64,000 nucleotides of DNA from Culex pipiens pallens. Taxonomy: Eukaryota; Arthropoda; Insecta; Diptera; Culicidae. The DNA lies in NCBI RefSeq assembly GCF_016801865.2, contig NC_068938.1, positions 86,169,899 to 86,233,898 on the forward strand. The letters run 5' to 3'. Positions 1 to 11,394 of the stretch are shown here, one piece after another. The notes below the pieces were generated by a model. The model was given only the letters and a program-made list of their open reading frames with translations, did not search any database and was not told where the DNA came from. Numbering within the stretch: position 1 is the first letter of the stretch; each line of letters begins with the position of its first letter. The position numbers were made by a program, and so were the translations under genes.

Positions 1-861
1 ATCAATTGAAAATGCATTCCCCTGCGTTTAGAATCATTTTGAGTTTTTGAAAAAAAATCGCTGTTTATTAACGCAAAATGTTTTTTTTTCGCTGAAATTT
101 TTGTTTTCGTCAAATCTTACATTTTTTGAAAACTAATAATTGCAAAACAACTGAACTAGTGTAAAATGCATTTCAAACACTTTTTCCCATGCAAATGTTG
201 AAACTATGGCTTGTTCTTTCAATATTTATTTTTTTTTGTCCCCCTCCCCCTCGACCCCGGCCAGAGCCCAGGGACAAAAACTTTGAACAATATTTGCATC
301 GGCCTTATCATTAAAATAATGGATAAACTCACAAAAAAACGGATTGGCTTGCAAGAAAATAAAATTGCATGAATATTTTAGAAGTCTAACTATTTCTGCA
401 TATGTCATATGCATATGCAAAACAGAGGTTTACTTTGTTAGAAAATTTACAAACATATTTTTACTAATTTTTGTTTCATTTTATCCACATTCGACCTTTT
501 GTCTAGTTTTGACCTTTTTTCCTTTCTACCTTACGTCTTTCAAACATTTGGAATTCGACTTTTTGTCACACATCCATTTCGCGAGCATGGGAGCAATAAA
601 AAATCTCAATAATCCACACTATGGGGTTTAAAAAAAAGGTTGCTTTTTGGGAGATTTGGGAAACATGTTAAAGGAAGATTTAAAATTAGCCCAAAATAAA
701 ATTTTAAAATTGTGTTTATTGGACATTCGATTTTGAAAAAAAAAAACTAGAGACATATCCCCAAACAATCACTTTGAAGCATTTTAGGTTAATATTTGAG
801 CTCAACGAACTAAATTTAGGCAATGATTTTTTTTTGCGATTGTTCAAAAATTCGATTAAAA
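1..861. other. AT-rich non-coding DNA
   Basis: Homopolymer-rich AT sequence. The short open frames on both strands have no codon bias or recognisable motif. I see no gene or bounded repeat here. Confidence 0.6.
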
Positions 862-965
862 TTCGACTTTAAATCTCGACTTTTTTTTGATTAGGTCCTA
901 TAAACATAAGAAAGACAATAGCTTATAGGACCTTTTCAAAAAAAACTCTGGAAATAATCTAGTCT
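862..965 (-). repeat. Fragment of the 21.1-25.4 kb TIR-element family
   Basis: Read on the minus strand, this stretch matches about 25090-25190 closely. Both contain an AGTTTTTTT run, then GACC(T)TATAAGCTATTGTC, then a TATGTTTATA block and a (A)TTCTGGAAAT-like end. It is an isolated fragment with no termini of its own visible. Confidence 0.6.
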
Positions 966-2984
966 AGACCGTCTTAAAATAATTTCGTCAACCAACCCTA
1001 TTGTCACCACACGACCGGCATCCCTGGCCATACTTTTAGCCTCCCTCCACGGTTCCGATCTCTCCAAGAAATAAACAATCCCGGCTCCCAGCCAAAGATG
1101 CTCGTGTGTGAGTTTGCATGCATGAGTGTGTGTGTCTGTTCACCATGACTTAAAACAGAATGATGAAAAATATGCACTTCGTAACAACGTACTTTGTCGC
1201 AAATCAAAAATTTTCGTCTCAAAGGTTCTTGAACCCTTTCCCGCGGCCAGCCGAGGTTCCCGCGGATTCTCGTTGGCCCAGGACAAAGACGACGACGACG
1301 GTTGAGTTGACGTCGCAGGGCCCGGTCATGGGAACATCGCCGTTTGTGGACTCTTCTGGGGGTGGGGGGCACGAGGGAGTGCGGTTGTTCCAACAATTTG
1401 GCCAGTGTAGAACACACGGTGAAGAGGCAAAAAGAGTCCGGGGATAAAAGTACTTTAAAATTGATATTATATATTCCCATACATACGCTTTGTTTGTCGC
1501 TACAAGAAGCTCTCCCGTATAAATTATGGTCGTCCGGGAATCGGGCCGGGAAAAAGTGGAGCAAGTATTATGCTCGGATGCGGTTGGACGCACTGGACGC
1601 GAGTTTGGAATTTTTCCGGCCTCGTCGTGCTCGTCATCGTCGTTTTTGGAAGATTTTTTGTAAATGCCGAAATGGAATTTGTTTCCGAGGAAATCGTTGT
1701 AGAATTGCACAGCAACTTGTTTCAAAATAAACATCGATTGTGTGTTCAAATCACTTGAATCATTTTTTGTAAACAAAAAAAAAATATTTATTAAATTAGC
1801 ATTATTATGCAAAATTTTCGATACAATATTTTTATTCAAACATTTGATTATCCTTACAATTACGGAAATTATCGAAAACATATCAAATCTCTCCCACTGA
1901 CGGTGGTGGTAAGAGGTTGTCTCAAGTACTTTGAAAATATTTTTGCCATGGTTGAAACTTCGGAGGATTCTGAACACTTTCCATTTTTTGTGGAATTGCT
2001 GAAATGTAATGTATATACAAGAAAATAAAGTTTTTTTTTCGATTATTCGTAACATCGACAGTTTTATATACAATGGATTCTAAGTGGACATAATCAATTA
2101 ATCAAGCTCAGCGACTTAATCATCAATCAATAAGTAAGAATCCCAAGCATTCCAGCACCGATTAGGACTTCAACCATGCTTCAAGTCTCGGACAAACTAC
2201 ACTAGACAAAGCTTGCTAAATCCCTCCGATCTGCCCACTAATCACCGTCAGCAGCTACCTATTTGCTAGAGCTTGAGCGAGCGGTCCAGAGATTGATTTC
2301 TTTTTAATTTTCCTACAGGTTCTACCCGTCTTATGTCACTCTCGTCTGGCTACCAGCAGCAGCGGTCAGTCTGGCCAGACAGCAGCAGTGGTGTGTGCTC
2401 TGAACCATAGCGAATAGCAGTCAGTCGGGCGTCAAGTGGTATTTAGCTCAGAGTCATGAAAATACCCCCGGACGGAGAACAGTTCAACGGTCTCGGTGTG
2501 AAAATATGTCTGCGGGTTGGTAATTTCAACGTCCAGTGTTCCGATTTCTGCGGCCTTCTCCAAACACACACACACACACACGCACAAACTCGTGTCCGAT
2601 CTCCGGAGACCTCCGGATTGGGACGGGGGTTGTGGTCATCTTCATCGAAGGAGGGTTTCGCGCAAGAGGAAGGTGTGCGGTTTACCCATAGTCAAGGTCC
2701 AGTCAGCAACTCATCGCATTTGTCCGCGCTCCCGATGACCGTAACTTCCACTCTGCTTACTTGCGTAGCCGTCGTCTACGTGATCAGATGCCTCATTTTT
2801 GTTTAAGATTTCCAGAAAACAGTTTCCTTAAAAATGATAGACGACTTCACCTTGTGATATTTCGACGCTCGTCTTGTCGTACGTCGCTTTTTGACGTTAC
2901 GAGAAAAACGCGTTTTAATGTTTGACCTTGAATAAAAAAAACAATAGAGCACGCAATGTAAACAAAAACAAACACATTATGTTT
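966..2984. other. Mixed unique sequence, promoter-like near 2.3-2.8 kb
   Basis: Around 1.2-1.4 kb and 2.3-2.8 kb the sequence is less AT-rich, with AGC-rich stretches, several TCAGT motifs (arthropod initiator-like) at 2360-2435 and a CA microsatellite near 2565-2583. A 116-codon plus-strand frame at 2456-2806 runs through the CA repeat as THTHTH and has no family signature. It could be 5' UTR or regulatory DNA, but I cannot support a CDS. Confidence 0.4.
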
Positions 2985-3340
2985 CGTTGACCGTTCTGTG
3001 TATTGCCCAAAAGTTTGGTTGAATTTGGTTGCCGGAGTCCCGAGCTATAATTGAAAATGTTTACAGTAGTCGAACTCGTACTTATGTCAAACGCGTTCTG
3101 ACCTGAAATCCCTTTGGCCAATTGTCGCAATTACATCAATTTTCAGGCTGTGTCAAGATAACACGACAAGATTAAAACTTCTTTCATATGAAAAGTGACA
3201 AAAATGCACGGAGTTTTTTTTTTGGTTTTTATTGAATATCTCAATATAAAATCGAATTTTGGGGATCTGTGAAGTTCAAAAAACTCAATTTAGCCAAAAA
3301 TGCACTTGCGACAAGTTAGCACGACAGCGACGATCTGTGA
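2985..3340 (+). repeat. Dispersed repeat, copy 1 (empty site)
   Basis: Shares with 10055-10620 the blocks ACCGTTCTGTG, GTCAAACGCGTTCT, CCCTTTGGCCA, GTGTCAAGAT..CACGACAAGATT and TTTTGGGGATCTGT. This copy lacks the 76-bp hairpin present in copy 2, so it shows the pre-insertion site, with a single AAAT at 3106-3109. It is non-coding with unknown termini. Confidence 0.75.
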
Positions 3341-3616
3341 ACATTCCAAAGCAATTTTTTCCTAAAATTTCACTAATTACATTTGCTTTTTATGACATTT
3401 TTTTCTGTACTAAATGCGGTAAGTTAATAATGATTCATTTTGCATTTGAAATGCTGTAATAAAACAATACAACAGATTTGAAACATAAACATTTTCTCAA
3501 AATTCATTTTCCCTAAAAGAGCACTTAGCTAGAAAAATCTAAACGTAGAAATATGTACTCTCCCTGCAAAGGCTTATTAATTGATCTCAGTTGAAAGGTT
3601 CTCCAAATCTCTGAAT

Positions 3617-4257
3617 TGGCGTCATCCATAAAGTATGTCACGCAAGAATCGGCCAAAATTAACCCCCCCCCCCTCCCCCCTATGTCACACTTTGTCACAC
3701 AAGGTTTTTATCTCTTTAAACTCTCATAATTTTGGTATTTTTACCAATTTTAATATGGAAAAAAAAATTATAAGTTGTCTAATTATTCATTTTTTAGAAT
3801 AAACATTGCGACATAAAAAAAACAGTTTGGTATCTTTTTAAAATTAGACCTAGTAAAACATTCAAGTATTAAAATATCTTGAAAACTGTTTTTCACAGCT
3901 TTGTATCTAATAAGTTCAAACCATTTATAGCAGTTTTCTTATGAACATCCTGCTTTCAAGCCATTTATTTTTATCGAGCAAGTATTTGCAAAATATTGAA
4001 GTTCCAGCTGAATAAAAAAAAGTGACTATATAATAATTCATAATGTGATACTTCTAAATAATAGTAAGCAAACAATTTTAGAAACAAGGATTTATTTAAT
4101 TGGGTACATTTCGAATTAATATTATGCAATATTAAAAAAAGCCTAGCGTGACGTCACAGTCTCGCAAACCCCCCCTCCTCCCTTCGTCACATCTTGTCAC
4201 ACCTACGGTAACCCCCCCTCCTCCCCTAAGAGCGTACGTACTTTATGGATGACGCCA
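3617..4257. mobile_element. MITE with TGGCGTCATCCATAAAG termini
   Basis: The left end TGGCGTCATCCATAAAGTA is repeated inverted at the right end (about 4236-4257). Each terminus is followed inside by C-rich tracts (CCCCCCC..CTCCCC) and a GTCACA-rich stretch, again in inverted arrangement. There is no coding capacity, so this is a non-autonomous DNA element of about 640 bp. I could not define a target duplication. Confidence 0.8.
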
Positions 4258-4538
4258 TTGCAAATTTAACGCAAATTTTATTTAGTTGATTTTTTGAGAG
4301 AAATTCGTTACTCATTCAGGCAAAATAAATCCTTTTCCAACACAAAAGTGCTCCAATTTGAACTAAATTTGACATTTGAGTTCTACGCCAAAATAAGCAG
4401 ACCACTTTTTTGTGTCTAGAGAAGCCAAAAACCGGCGTTTGCGACGAAAATCATATCTCCAAAGGGACTGAACAAAAGCAAACGAAATGTGATTGGTTGA
4501 TTTTTTTATGAAAATCACTTGATTTTTTTAGTTTAGAG

Positions 4539-5376
4539 CAATTCCAGCTACAAATCAGCAATTTTTCTGGTACGATTTCAATGAAACTTTGTAGACATGT
4601 TAACCCAGGCTTACATATGCCAATTTTGTGTATATGGAGCCACTTACACTCGAAAATAACATTTGAGAAGAGCATAAGTTATTTAAATATTTTTGTATTT
4701 CGTTATTTAGAAATAACTGGATATCGAAGCCGTTGCATCGTATCAAAAGTGATCAAAGACAAACTTCTAGGAAAATTGGACAGGCTTTCTGAAAAAAATA
4801 CACTGAAAGAAAAATACACTCCACTTCTAAGAGATTTTTTGATTTTTAAGTTTAAAAATCGAATTTTAAGATGATGCAACGTTTTTCTTTTCGTTCTAAA
4901 TTTTTCAGGAAATAGCCTAAGATATTACAAAAAGACTCATGAAATATGCAGGATGGTATGTCTCTCCTTAAAAAAAAACAAAAATCATTTACCAAATCTT
5001 GTTTTATGTTTTTCATTCAAATTTGTAGAAAACCGACAGTGGAAATCGATTCTCCAGACAATATTATATAAAAGTATCCATATTGACCATTGTCTTAAGT
5101 TCAATCCTTGTTAAGATACAGCGGTTTATTTTTTTTTTGGAAAAAACAGGGGTTTTGGCAATTTTGGACATTTCTATATGACAGACTTGATTTTTCAGTC
5201 TCATGAATATTTTTCATCTTAAAATTTAATTTTTAAACTTATAAATCAAAAAATCTCATAGAAGTGGAATGTATTTTTCCATATAGCCTAGGATAATATG
5301 TCTACAAAGTTTCATTGAAATCGGAGAGGGTCGGGTACAAAAGCACTACAAAAATTCCTAATTTGAGCTGGAATTG
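4539..5376. mobile_element. Inverted-repeat element, CAATTCCAGCT termini
   Basis: CAATTCCAGCT at 4539 is mirrored by AGCTGGAATTG ending at 5376. The arms also share inverted blocks, including TTTCAATGAAACTTTGTAGACAT near 4577, its complement near 5300, and a TTTTTGATTTTTAAGTTTAAAA stretch near 4840 mirrored near 5240. It is non-coding and foldback-like. Confidence 0.75.
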
Positions 5377-5617
5377 TTTTTTAGTTGAATACACATGTAA
5401 ATCACATGAAAACTTTATTTGTTGATCTGATGGTACAGATATCTCGATGATACTTTTCCTTAAACATTAAAAAAATCGGTTCTAATTTTTTTGACTTTTT
5501 CGATGTCAACCTTTTTGGCATAAAAACAAGTTATAAAGCATTATATGCAACAGTGCGAGATCAAAAATGCACAACGGAGCAATACAAAAATGAAGACAAG
5601 CCTCCCTCATCTCCCCT

Positions 5618-5881
5618 ATGCATTTCGGTTTCAACAACAACCCAAAATTCCCTTCGGCAAGAGAGCACGGCGATGACGCCATCAACTGCTGCATGGTGCG
5701 TGTGGGCACGCCAATGTTCCACTCAGGGGCTTCCTCCACGTCCTCCACGGTGGCCTTGTCCAGCGTCGTCGTCACGGACGACTCGACGACGGACTCACAG
5801 GAATCGACATCCCATCAACCTAATGAAGTCTTAATGAGACAATCTCGATCATATTTTTTAATGAGCAAAAAGAAGCAATGA
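5618..5881 (+). CDS. Possible host exon, unrecognised protein
   Basis: From an ATG (MHFGFNNNPKFPS) the frame reads through about 60 codons ending mostly in G or C, unlike the AT-rich surroundings, with a Ser/Thr-rich stretch (GASSTSSTVALSSVVV, then TDDSTTDSQ). After about 5800 composition becomes AT-rich, so the real exon probably ends near there; no strong donor site is evident. The opposite strand of the same segment (frame ending near 5506) is also open and GC3-rich, so orientation is unproven. I recognise no family. It may be a short exon of a gene with large introns, or a relic. Confidence 0.35.
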   Translation: MHFGFNNNPKFPSAREHGDDAINCCMVRVGTPMFHSGASSTSSTVALSSVVVTDDSTTDSQESTSHQPNEVLMRQSRSYFLMSKKKQ

Positions 5882-6884
5882 GTGTGTAGTGCGAGCGCTG
5901 GTCTATAGTTTTCTCAGCCATGCAAGCAAGTGTCGGTAAGCTCTGGCCAGGTTGTACGTACTCGGTACTTGAAACGATGCACGCCACCCGGGCATTTTGC
6001 TCCACTTTGGACCCCTGGCCGCGATCAACACGCCCGATCCTAACCGGGTTCGCCAAACCGGATGGACACGGGGGCATGGCAAGTTGGTGGCGTCTCACCC
6101 AGCGTGTGTGTGTGCGTGTGTCTTACAAGATATTAGCCAGCACTCGCCAGGAGTGCCACGTTCAGGGCCTATCGAAGGTGAATAAATCTAGATTACCAGC
6201 AGATCACCAACGCAATCCGACCTGCTGCTGCTGCTGCTACCTTGAGAAGAAAGTCACGACCGCGACCAAAAAGTCAGTCCTGGGATTATTACGCATCGCG
6301 GCAGAAGCGATTGCATTTCTACCGCTCTCCAAATCAACCAACCACTCATCGGGGCCACTGCGAAGAAGCGTTCTCTCTTAATTGAAATAATTGTAATATC
6401 ATCATCATTTTTTTTCGCTTTCGCAAACACAAACTACGGGCAGCCCGGTTTTGGCTGGCCAAGGCGTTGCAAACCCCGAACCGGGTTTGCCTGGTTTTGC
6501 TTAATCCTTGGAGCAATTTTAAGTGGCCGCACAAACCGACTCCGTGGCACGCAGGTCGGGCGGCAAGCGAACGGATGCTGTGGTGATTTGCGAACACTTA
6601 CGCCGCTGCCAATTGCCGCGATGGCCAGGGGTTTGGCAATCGAGTAGGATAATTTATGTATGTGTAACTTTCACAGAGCAAAATCATCGCCTATGATGGG
6701 AAAGTTTCTCTAAAAAAATTAAAATCGTTTCAATTTCCGTGAACTTGAGCACATAATATGCTAGCAACCTGTGTCGTAGTTCATTTTGTGATGATTTATT
6801 CTTTCGCTTGAAAAACTTACCGAAATAATATTTCTTATCACAATATAGGTGGAAAATTAAAAAAAAATCGAAATCTATCATATC
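5882..6884. other. Unique non-coding sequence
   Basis: Moderate GC with CTG repeats near 6222-6238, followed by AT-rich DNA. Open frames overlap on both strands without a consistent codon pattern. It may be intronic or regulatory sequence associated with the 5.6-kb exon candidate. Confidence 0.4.
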
Positions 6885-6886
6885 CA

Positions 6887-7303
6887 GCGATGGAAGAATC
6901 ATCATCAAAAGAAAATCTTTCAACGTTCATCAAGAGAAAAAATCCAAAGGGAGCATGGCTCTCTTCTCTCGCGCACGAAAGATCGGTAAAAGGAATCGAA
7001 AAAAATCATCATCTTGATTATTCGGCGGGACATCTTTTTCACAACTACACTCGCAAGTGTAACGTCACACGTCGATAAATGACCTGTCACTTTTTGTAGA
7101 TGGACAATGTGTGTAAACAAAGCGAAATAAATAATTTTAAGTGGTGCTGACAAGGAAATTCACAAAAAATCATCAACAGATTGATTTTCTTGGAGAAGTT
7201 CGGGAGCGATTTTCTTTTGCGTGATTTGCCTCCTCTCTCTTTCGCGGGTGAAGAAAGCTCGCAAGCGAAAATGATTTTTTTGCGATTATTCCATCCCTGA
7301 TCA
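6887..7303. mobile_element. MITE with GATGGAAKAATC termini
   Basis: The left end GCGATGGAAGAATC (about 6889) is mirrored at the right by GATTATTCCATCCC (about 7286-7300). Inside, both ends carry inverted AAAATCTTT/GATTTTCTTT and CTCTCTT-plus-CGCG stretches. It is short, non-coding, and consistent with a non-autonomous DNA element. Confidence 0.6.
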
Positions 7304-7391
7304 TATCACATATATTTCATTTTATGAAATACTTCAGGAGACCAAAAAACACAACTTTTGACAACTTCTCAAAAATGGCCCAGCTTTGAGC

Positions 7392-8943
7392 TTTGAGCAA
7401 AACTTTTTTTCGGAAAATCGTGATAACTCGTGATGTTTAAAAGCAAACCCCTTATGTCTGTATATCAAAATTTTTGAAATTTTCTGCTCTACAACTTTGT
7501 TGAACATTGTTACACTCTAAAAAATAACTCTGCAAAGTTGAAAATGAACAAGAAATTTTAAAATGAAAATTTTTGTTCTAAATGAAAAAATGACCCTTCC
7601 AGATCAATGTAGATTCGAAAAGTACATTAAATTTCCCTTAAAATGACATGTTCCAAAAAATTTTACAGTCGAGTAACGGAAAATGGCAGAGTTTTTTAAA
7701 ATTGTTTATTGCTTTTTTCGATGAAAAATACGTTTTTTCGGAATTCTGAGTACGCCATCAAATTGGGCGTAAAATTTTACATAAAAGTCCCTTTGACACC
7801 AAATTTCTATCTCATCACCGTTTCAGGCTGCAAATTATTGAAAAACACCTCTTTTTTCGCATGTTCAAAAATTGAAGGGGTCGTACCGCCCCTCCGTCAC
7901 GGGATATCAAAAAACGGACCTCGGATTCGTGATCAGGGACAAAAGTTACCCCTTAGGACAAAGTTTCACGCAAATCGAAGAGGGGTCGGGGCAACTTTTC
8001 CCGATTTCGTGTGAGTTGGTAGAGAATTACCGTAAACCGGGGTGACTTTGATAGGATTTCGATTTGTTTTTAGAATATTTTCCAACAGGTAAGGTTTTTC
8101 TCAAGATTATTATTTTTAAAACATGTACTGGGGTAGACCTAACAAAGTCCATGCACTATTTTGGAAAAAAATTATTTATCAATAGTGTTTAGACCAATAG
8201 TTACGTTAAAAAATCTTAGTTTTAATTCCGGGGTGAATTGTTTTTCTTGTTAAAATCATATTTAAGATGTTCAAACTTTATTTGTATGCTAAATGTACCA
8301 TCACTAATGTAGCTGATATAGTTTAAAAAAAAATTATTTATATTTAGTTTACTAAGTGTATAAGCTTTTTAGCAAAATACATATAAATTTTAGGCAAAAT
8401 TGTTATAAAGTCGGAATTTTGCCTGAAATTTGTTAAAACTAGTTTTGTTTATAAATTTATCGATTTATATTGCATTTTATACTGAATTCGAAGCACGAAT
8501 CACAAGTTTTCACATTTTACATGAAATTTGTTCAACTGAAATTTCCTATAAATTTGGAGATTTTTTTAATTGTGTTTCAAAAATACATATTATTTATTAT
8601 TTAAAAACTTTTTAAACCTTCTTTTAGTAGAAAATTGTCCAAAGATTCCGATAATGCATTCCGTTTTCCGATTGAAAATCATGTTCATTGATAAAATCAT
8701 GACAATTTGAGAAGTTTAAAATAATTCATCAACATTTTCTTAACTACAGATAACTAACTTTTTAAACTTGTCAAAATTTAATGAAAGGTTCTTCTTGAGG
8801 TACTTTGAACACTTCTCTACCACGGTCAGTATGTTTCTTAACCATTCCTTACGTCTTTTAAATTGTACTCTTCATTTTGCGGAAAAATCGCAAACCTATC
8901 AAAGTCACCCCGGTTATCAAAGTCACCCCGTTTTACGGTACCC
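7392..8943 (+). mobile_element. Foldback family 2, solo right arm
   Basis: Matches the right arm of the complete foldback copy at 54959-56309: the CGTGATAACTCGTG start, the ATGAAAAATACGTTTTTTCGG block, the GGGGTCGTACCGCCCCTCCG block and GTGAGTTGGTAGAGAATTACC at the end. No left arm precedes it, so half of the hairpin has been lost. The terminal GAGAATTACCC is split by the 8030-8938 insertion and resumes as TACCC at 8939-8943. Confidence 0.85.
8030..8938. mobile_element. TA-flanked DNA element, CCGTAAAMCGGGGTGAC ends
   Basis: The element begins CCGTAAACCGGGGTGACT and ends with the complement, GTCACCCCGTTTTACGG; the subterminal TATCAAAGTCACCCCG is doubled at the right end. It is flanked by TA on both sides (8028-8029 and 8939-8940). 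Removing it with one TA restores the GAGAATTACCC terminus of the host foldback arm, which fixes both boundaries. The 909-bp interior is AT-rich and has no transposase. The TA target points to Tc1/mariner-type machinery. Confidence 0.85.
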
Positions 8944-10054
8944 ATTTTCAATCGGCAATTCAAAATTTAAAAGTTTTAAAGCTTAGCTTTAATTAGTCTA
9001 AAACAATGAAAATTTAATTTGTTGAATAGAGTTGTTATATTATATTAATTTTGAGATTTTAAAACTGACTGTAGTGTTCATCTTTTGTTATGGCTAAAAT
9101 ATATATGCCCACCACTGAACTTTTTGCCTTCTCTCTAATTTTAAAATTCCAGATCACCGGTCAGTTGGAAATCACTATCATAGGTGGTTTAATGACCGGG
9201 CGGCTCCACTTCCGATTTTCCTCGCACACATACATTAGGCTAATGTGTTTATAATTGTTAAGTGGCTTAATTTTTGGCCATTTTCATTATTTGCACTATC
9301 TATCCTCAATTCATGTGGTGGTGGTGTGCGTGTTTTCTTACATTCATTCAGCTCTTCATCTGGGATCGCTCGCCAGTCTCCGTGGCCAATTTGATGCCCG
9401 GGCGATGTTTTAAATTGAGGCTACAATTAGAGAATACTTCTGTGTGTGTTGTGTGAATGTGTTTGCGATTCATACATATTTTTTGAACTCGCGCGAGGCC
9501 TCAATTGTTTCACCTGTAATGAACGATAATGAGTGCCAAAAAGTTTTCTTTTTATTTGCTTTTGCACCTTTTCCCCCCCGCCCGTCTGTGTGTGTCTGAG
9601 TCTGTTGTGTCCAATTTGTCCATTGAGATGCATTTCAGCTCAAAGGCCCCAAAACTTTTCCCGCTCATTAGCAATTGTAAGCATACACGGGCGAAAATAA
9701 GCCCCCTTGAAGTGGTGGTGAAAATCGAAAACAATTGCGAATCCATTAACCGGCCGAAAATCGTTTAATTTGACATTTTTCCTCAATCGCATCATCGCCG
9801 AAAAAGGGCAGGACGGAAGCTGAAGACGCGCAGCACACACGCAGTAAAACACGTGTGTACCCGTACACATGCGGTCCCTGGCCAAAGACCAAAAGGTTTT
9901 GCGCGAGAGCTTTTCGGCATGACGTACATTCGACCTACAAAGTTTAACATTGTGTCATGCATGAAATCGGCTTTTATTTATGTTTCGCTGCGTTGGCGGA
10001 AAGGGCTTTTGGGGTAAATTGGAAATAACACGACTTCTTGACTTGCATTGTGGC
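8944..10054. other. Unique non-coding sequence
   Basis: AT-rich to 9.13 kb, then mixed composition to 10.05 kb. No bounded repeat or gene-like codon pattern is seen. Confidence 0.4.
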
Positions 10055-10620
10055 TGACCGTTCTGTGCACGGTCCCAAAATTTGGCTGTGGGGCATTTAC
10101 ATGTGACAAAACGTCCTCTAACTCATCACCCTTTGGCAAATTGTCGTTGGATTTCTTTTGCATCTTCATTCCCCCCAAGAAGCTACAAATCACTGAAAAA
10201 GCTTCCCAGGAATCCTAAGTTATAATTACACATGTTTGCAGGAGTCGGGCATGTACGAGTGTCAAACGCGTTCTAACCTTAAATCTAGATTAAATTTTCA
10301 AAACAACCTATCCCTCATGGGTTTCCTATGCAGATAGGGCCTTTTGAAAATTTAATCGAGAAATCCCTTTGGCCAGTTGTCGCACTTACATCAATATTCA
10401 GGGTGTGTCAAGATAGCACGACAAGATTGAATCTTCTTTCATATGAAGAATGGCAACAATGCGCGGAGTTTTTTGTTTCGGTTTTTATTAAGTATCTCAG
10501 GATTGAAATAGAATTTTGGGGATCTGTTTAAGTCAAAATGTGAGGCATTGTGAGCTACACAAAATGGCGTTCTTAACTCAATTTGGCCAAAATGCACGTA
10601 AGACAACGGTTGATTCAGCT
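10055..10620 (+). repeat. Dispersed repeat, copy 2 (filled site)
   Basis: Diverged copy of 2985-3340. It contains a second, degenerate version of the CTTTGGCAAATTGTCG block near 10130 as well as the main one near 10365, suggesting a partial internal duplication. It also carries the 76-bp MITE at 10285-10360. Confidence 0.75.
10285..10360. mobile_element. 76-bp hairpin MITE with 4-bp TSD
   Basis: The termini CTAGATTAAATTTTCAAAA and its mirror TTTTGAAAATTTAATCGAG differ at one base, and CCTATC/GATAGG pair further in. AAAT flanks it on both sides (10281-10284 and 10361-10364). The orthologous position in copy 1 of the host repeat (3106-3109) has a single AAAT and no hairpin, so both the insertion and its target duplication are visible directly. 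Confidence 0.9.
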
Positions 10621-11316
10621 AACCATACTTATTTCACCCCATATTTCCCAGTTACAGGCTCTTGCAATATCCGACTGATTCCAAAAAAAAAACGAGGAAA
10701 AAACAATCGGCATGATATACGGTAGACGCACGCCGCTGATGTCACTGTCAGAAACGTTGGTTTTTTGGGTTGGTGGACTACGGTCTTGCGAACCAGTTGG
10801 TTGACCGCTGGCTGTGCCCATGGCCAAATTCGGCAGCAACAAGCATTCGTACACAGGTAACGAGCGTTCAGTTTGGAAACATAGTCTCCTGAGTAGTTGT
10901 AGGTTTATGAAAATCTTTCGGATTTTTTTTATTATAATTTTGGCGTTTATTTACATCAGCAGTATTTTTATACACCTCAAACAATTTGAAAAGATAATTT
11001 TTGCAATTCCGTCGTGAAACTACTTACTTTTCCTGTCATTCTTGAACGACGAAATAGCCTACTTTTCTGTACCAAAAATAACAGAATCGAATAGCAACAC
11101 TTTTCAAAATAAATGCTGAAAAGTTCTACTTTTCATCACTGAAATGGGTGCTGAAAAGTTGAACTTTTCAGCACTTGTTTCGAAAAGTAACTCTTTTAAT
11201 TTTTTTTGATTTAAACGATTTATTGACAAAATACATGAAAATTCGACTTAAAATTTCACTCAATGGGTGTTTTTCGAAATTGCAAAAAATGTTGTATGGA
11301 ACTCGTTGCGAAATTT
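10621..11316. other. Unique sequence with short dyads
   Basis: Mixed composition to 10.86 kb, then AT-rich. Around 11115-11180 two GCTGAAAAGTT / AACTTTTCAGC dyads occur close together. No coding support is seen. Confidence 0.4.
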
Positions 11317-11394
11317 GATTTTTTCAGCACTCGTTGTACTTATCCAACTCGGTGAACCTCGTTGGATAAATGTACGACTCGTGCTGAAGAAATC
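11317..11394. repeat. 78-bp hairpin
   Basis: A near-perfect inverted repeat: TTTTTCAGCACTCGT, GTAC and TCCAAC on the left pair with GTTGGA, GTAC and ACTCGTGCTGAAGAAAT on the right, around a short loop (CGGTGAACC). It is probably the core of a small MITE. Confidence 0.8.

Noticed and set aside
1219..2073. 284-codon minus-strand ORF
   Set aside because: It runs through AT-rich DNA with Phe/Ile/Lys/Asn-rich translation and no motif; overlapping frames on both strands are equally open. Chance opening is more likely.
2456..2806. 116-codon ORF as a membrane-anchored protein
   Set aside because: Runs through a CA microsatellite (THTHTH) and has only a weak hydrophobic end; no splice or homology support.
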